Below, in pieces: positions 5,658 through 11,484 of a stretch of DNA of 11,484 nt; position 1 is the stretch's first letter, and each line of letters opens with the position of its first letter. The notes beneath the pieces were generated by a model. It did no database searches and was not told the DNA's origin. It saw only the letters and a list, made by a program, of their open reading frames with translations. The stretch is from JBNAVY01 sp049700195. Its GTDB lineage: Bacteria; Bacillota; Thermoanaerobacteria; Thermoanaerobacterales; Thermoanaerobacteraceae. The stretch spans positions 1 through 11,484 of the forward strand of contig JBNAVY010000054.1 in assembly GCA_049700195.1 (NCBI GenBank), in the 5' to 3' direction. The translations under genes and the position numbers were made by a program.

Positions 5658-6779
5658 ATGCAGATAAGTGGCAGGATAAAAATTGACAAAAGAACAAAAA
5701 ATCTAGTAAAGAGAATAAATCCTGGAGAAATAGCAGTGATAGACCATAAAGATATAGATGAAATAGCAGCGGAATCTTTAGTAGAAAAGAAAGTTCTTGC
5801 AGTTATAAATGCAGATAAATCTATAAGCGGGAAATATCCTAATATGGGGCCATCAATATTAAATGATGCAGGGATTCCCATAATTGATGATACAGGAAAA
5901 GAAATATTTTCATCTTTAAATGAAAATGATAGGATTACAATTATAGATAATGAAATTTATAAAAATGATAATCTCATTGCAAAAGGTAAATTGTTAAACA
6001 AGGATGTAATTAAATATAAATTAGATGAAAGCAGAGAAAATTTAAGTAATGAACTTGATAAATTTATTGAAAACACACTTGATTATGCGAAGAAAGAAAA
6101 AAGCTTCATATTAGAAAATGCAAATATTCCAGCTATTAAAACAAAGTTTAAGAATAAACACGCATTAGTAGTTGTAAGAGGTAAAAACTATAAAGAGGAT
6201 TTATTTACAATAAAACAATATATAAAAGATGTAAAACCTATATTAATAGGTGTTGATGGAGGAGCTGACGCACTTTTAGAATTCGGACTGATACCTGACA
6301 TTGTAATTGGGGATATGGATAGTATAAGTGATGAGGCTTTAAAAAAAGCAAAAGAAATAATAGTACATGCATATTGTGATGGAAGAGCCCCAGGACTTGA
6401 AAGAATAAAAAAATTAAATTTAAATGCAGTCATATATAAAGCGCCAGGTACCAGTGAGGATATTGCTATGCTTTTAGCCTTTGAAAAAGGAGCTGAACTT
6501 ATTGTTGCTGTTGGTACACATTCAAGTATGATAGACTTTCTGGAAAAAGGCAGAAAAGGTATGTCAAGTACTTTTTTAGTCAGATTAAAAGTTGGTGAAA
6601 AATTAATTGATGCTAAAGGTGTTAATAAATTATATAAAGAAAATTTTAAAATGTCATATGTTTTTAGTATTATTTTAGCAGCACTTATACCTTTAGGTGT
6701 TATAGCATATTTTTCTCCACCAACACAACAGCTCATAAAATTAATTCAGTTAAGAATCCGTCTTTTAATTGGATTTTAA
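5658..6779 (+). CDS. steA: SteA-like cytokinetic ring protein
   Basis: A 373-residue protein of the SteA family, which in Corynebacterium localises with SteB to the division ring and takes part in control of septal wall cleavage. Residues about 1-165 are the family-specific front domain, with VINADKSISGKYPNMGPSIL (50-68). Residues about 168-310 have a thiamin pyrophosphokinase-like fold: IGVDGGADALLEFGLIPDIVIGDMDSI (197-223) and PGTSEDIAMLLA (263-274). The usual thiamin-binding C-terminal domain is replaced by one membrane segment (about 333-352) and a basic tail, so an enzymatic thiamin role is unlikely. GGAGG lies 7 bases before the ATG. It heads the operon, and its stop codon overlaps the ribosome binding site of the SteB-like gene, so the pair is translationally linked. 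Confidence 0.85.
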   Translation: MQISGRIKIDKRTKNLVKRINPGEIAVIDHKDIDEIAAESLVEKKVLAVINADKSISGKYPNMGPSILNDAGIPIIDDTGKEIFSSLNENDRITIIDNEIYKNDNLIAKGKLLNKDVIKYKLDESRENLSNELDKFIENTLDYAKKEKSFILENANIPAIKTKFKNKHALVVVRGKNYKEDLFTIKQYIKDVKPILIGVDGGADALLEFGLIPDIVIGDMDSISDEALKKAKEIIVHAYCDGRAPGLERIKKLNLNAVIYKAPGTSEDIAMLLAFEKGAELIVAVGTHSSMIDFLEKGRKGMSSTFLVRLKVGEKLIDAKGVNKLYKENFKMSYVFSIILAALIPLGVIAYFSPPTQQLIKLIQLRIRLLIGF

Positions 6780-6795
6780 GGAGGATATTATAATA

Positions 6796-7710
6796 ATGAA
6801 TGTAAATATAAAATATTATGTTTTAACTATAGCTTCTATTTTCATGGCTCTTGGTATAGGTATTTTTATTGGTTTTATGCTTGATGGACAAAAGGTATTT
6901 TCTGAACAGCAGAATATTATAATAAATGAACTAGAGCAGAAATTTAAAGATATACAGACTGAAAATATTACTTTAAAAAATAATATAAGTGATCTTGAAA
7001 AACAAATTGGGTATTATAATCAGTATCATCAGATAATTTTTCCTCAATTGGTACAAAATAAACTTAATGGTATAAAAGTCTCAATAATTGAAACAAGCAG
7101 TGAATTTATATATCCTGGCATGAGAAATGCTCTTTTAAAAGCTGGCGCTACTATAAATTCTATAACAGTAATTAAACAACCCTTTGATTCAGGTAATGAT
7201 TTCGATAATCAGGATTTAGTAAATTTTTTAAGTAAATTTGGAAATGTCGATACAAAACATTTAAATGAATTTGTTTCAGAGAAATTAGCTAATGCAATTG
7301 TTACAGGTCAAAACAATGAAATTATAAATTATTTAAAAGAAAAAGGATATATAGACTTTTCTGGAACATCTGGTAATGTAGATTTTGTAATAATAGCAGG
7401 TGGCAGCAATAATAAAGATAATACACTTTCTTCAATTGATATACCTATTATTAAAGAAGTTAAATCTGATAATATACCTATTATAGGAGTGGAACAAAGC
7501 GATGCTAAATATTCTTATATTGATGGATATAAAAGACAACATATTTCAACTATTGATGATATAAATGATATAATTGGTCAAACATCCTTAATAATGGTAA
7601 TGGAAGGAAAAGAAGGAAATTATGGAACTAAACCAAGTGCTGTCAATCTTATGCCAGATTCTTTTGTTACAAATTTTCAAAATACAACTAGTAATACTAT
7701 AAAAAAGTGA
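6796..7710 (+). CDS. steB: SteB/MctB-type membrane protein (DUF3186, copper transporter family name)
   Basis: A 304-residue protein with one N-terminal membrane segment (about residues 7-28, ending GIGIFIGFMLDG), then a coiled coil (about 32-75, EQQNIIINELEQKFKDIQTENITL) and an alpha/beta domain outside the membrane. This is the layout of the MctB/SteB family. Family members are often labelled copper transporters after mycobacterial MctB, but a single-pass protein cannot itself form a channel, and the SteB link to division fits its neighbour better. ATG 6796 follows AAGGAGG (6778-6784); the in-frame TTG at 6769 inside the previous gene is rejected. Pairing with a SteA-like gene matches the actinobacterial arrangement. 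Confidence 0.82.
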   Translation: MNVNIKYYVLTIASIFMALGIGIFIGFMLDGQKVFSEQQNIIINELEQKFKDIQTENITLKNNISDLEKQIGYYNQYHQIIFPQLVQNKLNGIKVSIIETSSEFIYPGMRNALLKAGATINSITVIKQPFDSGNDFDNQDLVNFLSKFGNVDTKHLNEFVSEKLANAIVTGQNNEIINYLKEKGYIDFSGTSGNVDFVIIAGGSNNKDNTLSSIDIPIIKEVKSDNIPIIGVEQSDAKYSYIDGYKRQHISTIDDINDIIGQTSLIMVMEGKEGNYGTKPSAVNLMPDSFVTNFQNTTSNTIKK

Positions 7711-7720
7711 GGGTAAATAT

Positions 7721-8401
7721 ATGACTTCAAATGTAAGTGTTTTAATACCAGCATATAATGAAGGTGATAGGATTACTGATACAATTACTGGATTATCTGA
7801 TATAAAAGAAATTGATGAAATTATTGTTATAAATGATGGATCAACAGATAATACAGTAGAAAAAGCCAAAAAAGCTGGTGCAAAAATTGTAAATATAAAA
7901 GGAAATAAAGGTAAAGGCAATGCATTAAAAGAAGGCATAAAATATGCTAAAAACAATATAATTGCTTTTCTTGATGCAGACGTTGGCTTAACATCAAAAG
8001 AGATTGGAAAGTTAATTAAACCAGTTGTAGATAATGAGGCTGATGTTACTATTGCTAAATTCCCTAAATTAAATAAAAAAACCGGTTTTGGTTTTGTTAA
8101 AATATTAGCGAAACAAGGAGTTAAATATTTTACTGGTAAAGAAATAGAATCATCATTATCTGGTCAAAGAGTTTTTAAAAAAAATGTATTGGACAATATA
8201 AATAATTTTTATAAGGGTTATGGTATAGAAGTTGGAATGACTATTGATATCATAAAAAAAGGATACAGAATAAAAGAAGTTGAAGTAAATATGACTCATT
8301 CAGTAACTGAAAGGGATTTAAGAGGTTTTATCCATAGAGGACGTCAGTTTTTTGATATACTAAATGTTTTAATTAAAAAATTATTTGATAATAGCAGGTG
8401 A
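7721..8401 (+). CDS. Family 2 glycosyltransferase, DPM1-like, soluble
   Basis: A 226-residue GT-A fold enzyme. SVLIPAYNEGDRI (6-18) and VINDGSTDNT (37-45) bind the nucleotide sugar, DADVG with D85 and D87 forms the metal-binding DxD, and SGQR (147-150) with GYGIEVGM (166-173) makes the acceptor-side motifs seen in dolichyl-phosphate mannose/glucose synthase-like enzymes. No membrane segment is present, so it lacks the C-terminal anchor of GtrB-type enzymes and would act at the cytoplasmic face of the membrane. The likely product is a polyprenyl-phosphate sugar; donor and acceptor cannot be read from sequence. GTGAGGG overlaps the SteB stop, and its own stop lies 4 bases before the next start. 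It shares an operon with a membrane phosphosugar transferase, which suggests a shared lipid-sugar pathway. Confidence 0.85.
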   Translation: MTSNVSVLIPAYNEGDRITDTITGLSDIKEIDEIIVINDGSTDNTVEKAKKAGAKIVNIKGNKGKGNALKEGIKYAKNNIIAFLDADVGLTSKEIGKLIKPVVDNEADVTIAKFPKLNKKTGFGFVKILAKQGVKYFTGKEIESSLSGQRVFKKNVLDNINNFYKGYGIEVGMTIDIIKKGYRIKEVEVNMTHSVTERDLRGFIHRGRQFFDILNVLIKKLFDNSR

Positions 8402-8405
8402 TACC

Positions 8406-9209
8406 TTGAAATATATATTGTCATTTTCTATTCCTTTTATAATTACATTTGTTTTTAAAAATATGTTTTTTAACATGTTGAATAAACCTGTTTGTTTAAG
8501 AGAAAACTATAAAAAAAATTTAATACCGGTATGCGGAGGACTGATTTTCATACCACTTTTATTGATATCTACTGCTATTTTAGGCTTGTTTAAATATCAA
8601 CCTGAAAATTCACTTTTATTTTTGCTTGCAGTTACAGTTATGTCTTATGCAGGGCTTATTGATGACTTGATCGGAGATAGAAGTGTAACAGGTTTAAAAG
8701 GACACTTTAAGATGATTTTAAATGGGAATCTTACGACTGGCGGATTAAAAGCAATCTTAGGTCTTGTAACAGCTTTAATAGTAAGTTATATTCTTAGTTC
8801 AAATTATATTAATATACTTATTAATACGATTATTATTTCTCTTTTTACAAATCTCTTAAACCTTACAGATTTAAGACCAGGACGTGCATCTAAAACATTT
8901 ATATTTTTTTCAATTATATTTTTAATGATAGGAAAAGGTAACCCTACTTTTTTATTAATGGTTACTGCAATTTTGTTGGTATATTTCCCAAGTGATTTAA
9001 AAGGAAATATAATGATGGGTGATACTGGTTCAAATGTTTTAGGTATTACATTAGGAATAACATCTATATTAGTTTTAAATTTTAATTTAAGGGTAGCTTT
9101 ATTAGTTTTACTTATAGCTATACATTTTATAACTGAAAAATATTCTTTAACAAAAATAATTGAAAAAACAGCTGTCTTAAATTACCTTGATATGCTAGGA
9201 AGAAAATAA
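8406..9209 (+). CDS. MraY/WecA-like membrane glycosyl-phosphotransferase (GT4)
   Basis: A 267-residue polytopic protein of the polyprenyl-phosphate N-acetylhexosamine-1-phosphate transferase superfamily. TTG at 8406 is chosen as start because AGGTGAT (8396-8402) lies just upstream, overlapping the stop of the glycosyltransferase gene. Catalytic-type motifs are LIDDLIGDRS with D86 and D87, NLLNLTDLRPGRASK with N152 and D155, and GNIMMGDTGSNVLG with D206, with a closing HFITEKYSL segment. In true MraY the middle motif reads NLTDGLDGL; the LRPGRA version here marks a separate, little-studied branch. It is also shorter than the roughly 320 residues of MraY, so it is unlikely to be the peptidoglycan enzyme. 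Around seven or eight membrane segments are visible. The substrate is unknown. Confidence 0.8.
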   Translation: MKYILSFSIPFIITFVFKNMFFNMLNKPVCLRENYKKNLIPVCGGLIFIPLLLISTAILGLFKYQPENSLLFLLAVTVMSYAGLIDDLIGDRSVTGLKGHFKMILNGNLTTGGLKAILGLVTALIVSYILSSNYINILINTIIISLFTNLLNLTDLRPGRASKTFIFFSIIFLMIGKGNPTFLLMVTAILLVYFPSDLKGNIMMGDTGSNVLGITLGITSILVLNFNLRVALLVLLIAIHFITEKYSLTKIIEKTAVLNYLDMLGRK

Positions 9210-9229
9210 AAAAACAGGAAGGTAAAAAA

Positions 9230-10324
9230 ATGATTAGTACTTTAAAGGGAATTGTAACTAAAATTATTTTATCAAATGAAGGTATAACAATTGCTGAGGT
9301 AAAGATAGAAAAGAATACTTTTGATTCTGACCACAAAACTCTTGCTATCAATTATGATGATATGGTTGGACCAGTTCAAATTGGAGATATAGTAGTTATT
9401 AATAATACAGCTAAAATATTAAATCTTGGAACAGGTGGCTATGATTTTATAGTATCAAATCTCAGTAATAATAATTTTTTTAATATTAAAGATGGACATA
9501 TTATGAAACTAAGATATACTCCTTTACAAATAAATGTATTATCTATAGAAGAACAGACAAGTGAATATCATAGTTTTTTTGATAAATTTAAATCACTTAA
9601 CAATTTTCCTGTTATAATTGGCGAATTACATAGTATGGTTGCACCAACTGCCCTTGTATTAAAACAATTATGTCCGAATATAAAAATAACATATATTATG
9701 ACAGATTCTGCAAGTTTACCAATAAAATTCAGTAATACCGTAAATCAATTAAAGAAAGAAAAAATAATTTCCAATACAATAACTATAGGAAATGCTTTTG
9801 GCGGGGATTATGAAGCAGTTAATATATATACTGCACTTATTGCTGCTAAAGAAGCTATTGAAAGTGATATAGCTATAGTAGCAATGGGCCCAGGTATTGT
9901 AGGTACAGGTACAAAATATGGATTTTCAGGTATTGACCAGGCTAATATTATAGACGCTGTAAATAAACTTGGTGGAAAAGCCATATTAATACCGCGAATA
10001 AGTTTTAATGATAAAAGAGAAAGGCACTTAGGTGTAAGTCATCACACAAAAACTGTATTGGAACTTGCTAATTCACCATGTATACTATGTTTCCCTCAAA
10101 TGGGTAAAGATAAAACAGAATATATCAAAGAACAAATAAGCAGCATTGAATCTAAAAATGAAATTTTTTTTATTGATTCATCTGTTACAGAAAAATCAAT
10201 AAAAAATTTTAATTTTAAAATTACAACTATGGGTAGAGATTATAACAAAGAAAAAGAGTTTTTTGATGCGTGTGGAGCAGCAGCTATATATTGCTGTACA
10301 AATTTTTATAACTTTTCACCTTAA
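9230..10324 (+). CDS. DUF3866 family protein
   Basis: A 364-residue soluble protein matching the DUF3866 family, of unknown function. The first 70 residues make a small beta domain (KGIVTKIILSNEGITIAEVKI, VGPVQIGDIVVIN). The main domain keeps the family's motifs: GELHSMVAP (131-139), TDSASLP (158-164), GNAFGGDYEAVN (187-198), MGPGIVGTGTKYGFSG (219-234) and RHLGVSHHT (265-273). The histidines and glycine-rich loops look like an active or ligand-binding site, but no reaction is established. Ribosome binding site GGAAGG at 9217-9222. DUF3866 genes commonly neighbour Nudix genes in Clostridia and Actinobacteria, as here. Function remains unassigned. Confidence 0.85.
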   Translation: MISTLKGIVTKIILSNEGITIAEVKIEKNTFDSDHKTLAINYDDMVGPVQIGDIVVINNTAKILNLGTGGYDFIVSNLSNNNFFNIKDGHIMKLRYTPLQINVLSIEEQTSEYHSFFDKFKSLNNFPVIIGELHSMVAPTALVLKQLCPNIKITYIMTDSASLPIKFSNTVNQLKKEKIISNTITIGNAFGGDYEAVNIYTALIAAKEAIESDIAIVAMGPGIVGTGTKYGFSGIDQANIIDAVNKLGGKAILIPRISFNDKRERHLGVSHHTKTVLELANSPCILCFPQMGKDKTEYIKEQISSIESKNEIFFIDSSVTEKSIKNFNFKITTMGRDYNKEKEFFDACGAAAIYCCTNFYNFSP

Positions 10325-10428
10325 TAAAGATCTTTTAAAGTTTTGTATTCTTCGCTTAATCTCTTTAGTAATAATATTAAAGTTGAAAATTTTCCATAAT
10401 AATAAAAAACAATTTTGTTATTTACCAT
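10321..10428 (-). CDS. Possible 35-residue minus-strand gene in the DUF3866-Nudix gap
   Basis: On the minus strand, AGGTG lies 6 bases before an ATG (10428-10426) that opens a 35-codon frame, MVNNKIVFYYYGKFSTLILL... ending TLKDLY, and stops at 10323-10321. Its stop is interleaved with the plus-strand stop of DUF3866 through the shared TTAA, so the genes would be convergent and overlap by 4 bases. The product is basic with a hydrophobic middle (FYYYGKFSTLILLL). No promoter of good quality was found upstream on that strand. The opening strand faintly recalls the start of DUF3189 proteins, without their conserved His/Ser, so a gene remnant is possible. It may also be chance. Confidence 0.3.
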   Translation of the reverse strand: MVNNKIVFYYYGKFSTLILLLKRLSEEYKTLKDLY

Positions 10429-10491
10429 ATCTATCACCTATTTATATATTATGATTTGCGTAAAAATTTATTCATGAAAGGAATGTATAAA
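10325..10491. other. Long gap inside the core operon
   Basis: The 167 bases between DUF3866 and the Nudix gene contrast with 4-20 base gaps elsewhere in the operon. There is no clear terminator and no strong promoter; TATATT and TATTAT sequences at 10445-10452 lack a matching -35. The only organised content is the minus-strand frame described separately. Confidence 0.5.
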
Positions 10492-11037
10492 TTGAACTTA
10501 AGCGAAAAAACAATTAATTCAAAAACAATTTTTAAAGGTAAAATAATCAATTTAAAAGTCGATGAAGTTAGATTACCAAACGGAAAAATTTCAAGTAGAG
10601 AGATTGTAAATCATCCAGGCGGCGTAGCTATAATAGCACTTACTGATAAAAATAAAATTTTACTTGTCCGTCAATATAGAAAACCTGTAGAAGAAGCATT
10701 GCTTGAATTACCAGCCGGAAAATTAGAATATAATGAAAATCCGATAGAATGTGCAAAAAGAGAATTAATTGAAGAAACAGGTTATAAGTGTGATGAAATA
10801 AAACTTTTAACAATGTTTTATACTACACCAGGTTTTTCTGATGAAAAAATGTATTTATATTTTGCAAAAAATTTAAAAAAAGAAATTGCACAACCAGACG
10901 AAGATGAATTTTTAGAGTTATATGAATATGATCTTAATGAATTAAAAAATATGATTTCTGAGAATAAAATAAAAGATGCTAAAACTGTAATCGGGATTTT
11001 ATTATATTCAGAAATGGTGAAGGTTTATGATATATAA
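10492..11037 (+). CDS. nudF: Nudix hydrolase, ADP-ribose pyrophosphatase type
   Basis: A 181-residue enzyme expected to split ADP-ribose into AMP and ribose 5-phosphate with Mg ions. The full Nudix box is present at residues 76-98: G76, E82, R90-E91, E94-E95, G97, all in the consensus GX5EX7REUXEEXGU. Before it stand HPGGVAIIAL and LLVRQYRKPVEEALLELPAG, and after it MFYTTPGFSDEKMYLYFA, all usual in NudF. TTG at 10492 is preferred because AAAGGA (10477-10482) lies 9 bases upstream and the protein then begins MNLSEKTINSKTIFKGKIINLKVD-like, as in relatives. The ATG codons at 10474 and 10483 would sit before or on the binding site. The last 11 bases overlap the next gene, indicating translational coupling. 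Confidence 0.9.
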   Translation: MNLSEKTINSKTIFKGKIINLKVDEVRLPNGKISSREIVNHPGGVAIIALTDKNKILLVRQYRKPVEEALLELPAGKLEYNENPIECAKRELIEETGYKCDEIKLLTMFYTTPGFSDEKMYLYFAKNLKKEIAQPDEDEFLELYEYDLNELKNMISENKIKDAKTVIGILLYSEMVKVYDI

Positions 11038-11484
11038 TGCTGATTTACATGTGCATATTGGTAGCACTATTGATGGAAGTCCGATAAAAATTACAGCATC
11101 TAAACAGTTAACAATTTTAAATATTTTGGAAGAAAGTCTGAAAAAAGGTCTTGATATAGTAGGAATAATTGATTCTGCATCACCAAAAGTAATTAATGAA
11201 ATTAATTTTCATATTGATAATGGTACTTTAGTTCCTATAAAAGGGGGAGGGCTTAAATACAAAAATAAGCTTACTCTTATTTTAGGCAGTGAAATAGAGA
11301 TTGGTAAAGATGAAAAAGGTTCTCCTCACTTACTTGCATATTTCAAAACAATAGAAGATATAAACCAATTTTCTAATATAATAAAAAAAAGTATAAAAAA
11401 TATAAATCTTAGCAGTCAAAGATGTAGATTAAATAGCATAGAAGTATTAAAAATAGTTTCTATGCTTGGAGGATTCGTAATTCC
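11027..11484 (+). CDS. PHP-domain protein, endonuclease Q-like (3' end outside window)
   Basis: The first 152 codons of a PHP-superfamily protein. DLHVH with H8 and H10 forms the first metal motif, GLDIVGIIDSASP (41-53) carries the second, and LGSEIEIG (86-93) plus H101 in SPHLLAYF provide further metal ligands. The sequence fits the TIGR00375/endonuclease Q-type group, whose archaeal member cuts DNA 5' of deaminated bases; here the GDFTHP motif of that group reads IDSASP, so activity on deaminated DNA is only a possibility. The start ATG at 11027 lies inside the Nudix gene, with GGTGAAGG just upstream (11016-11023). The zinc-binding and C-terminal parts are beyond the window. Confidence 0.8.
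   Translation, partial: MIYNADLHVHIGSTIDGSPIKITASKQLTILNILEESLKKGLDIVGIIDSASPKVINEINFHIDNGTLVPIKGGGLKYKNKLTLILGSEIEIGKDEKGSPHLLAYFKTIEDINQFSNIIKKSIKNINLSSQRCRLNSIEVLKIVSMLGGFVI

Noticed and set aside
5633..5881. 82-codon minus-strand frame at the start of steA
   Set aside because: Covers the steA ribosome binding site and its first codons in antisense; no support.
6188..6736. 182-codon minus-strand frame inside steA
   Set aside because: Shadow of SteA, whose motifs and ribosome binding site are clear. The antisense product is rich in Ser, Phe and Ile, as expected from reading AT-rich codons backwards.
6796..7710. Calling the SteB-like protein a true copper transporter
   Set aside because: One membrane segment plus a coiled coil cannot make a channel, no Cys/Met/His metal-binding cluster is visible, and the SteA neighbour points to division.
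7588..7956. 122-codon minus-strand frame over the SteB-glycosyltransferase junction
   Set aside because: Overlaps two solid genes on the other strand and looks like reversed AT-rich sequence; no start signal.
9127..9351. 74-codon minus-strand frame across the MraY-like/DUF3866 junction
   Set aside because: Antisense shadow over two well-supported gene ends.
10263..10454. 63-codon plus-strand frame overlapping the end of DUF3866
   Set aside because: Out of frame with DUF3866, no ribosome binding site, and the tail is low-complexity Ile/Leu/Lys from AT-rich gap sequence.

Overview
The window looks like chromosome from a very AT-rich, low-GC Gram-positive bacterium of the Clostridia type. Shine-Dalgarno sites are strong (AAGGAGG and variants), TTG is used as a start codon at least twice, arginine in the chromosomal half is almost always AGA, and the right half holds a conserved clostridial gene series. 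No rRNA, tRNA or CRISPR array was seen, so the genus cannot be named.

Left part (1 to about 5570) is a phage-derived block, all on the + strand: the C-terminal part of a terminase large subunit (cut by the window edge), a small unknown protein, an SPP1-type portal protein, two small proteins (the second resembling a head-tail connector) and a virion-type protein ending in Ig-like domains. The scaffold and major capsid genes expected after the portal are missing. In their place lies a 641-base gene-free, hairpin-rich AT tract (2696-3336). Tail, lysis and integrase genes are also absent on this side. A small gene that appears frameshifted, with a near-consensus promoter in front and an intrinsic terminator behind, closes the block. 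The simplest reading is a decaying prophage remnant inserted just upstream of a core operon.

Right part (about 5600 to 11484) is a core operon read in the same direction, with its own extended -10 promoter. It holds a SteA-like protein (thiamin pyrophosphokinase-like fold plus a C-terminal membrane anchor), a SteB/MctB-type membrane coiled-coil protein, a soluble family 2 glycosyltransferase, a short MraY/WecA-like membrane glycosyl-phosphotransferase, a DUF3866 protein, a Nudix ADP-ribose pyrophosphatase and the start of a PHP-domain protein of the endonuclease Q type (cut by the right edge). SteA/SteB belong to families tied to the cytokinetic ring in Actinobacteria. Their coupling here to two lipid-glycan-type transferases suggests an envelope or division-linked glycolipid function, which is inference.

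Genes of the core operon are tightly packed: gaps of 4-20 bases, and an 11-base overlap at the Nudix/PHP junction. The exception is the 167-base gap between DUF3866 and the Nudix gene, which hides a possible 35-codon gene on the minus strand.
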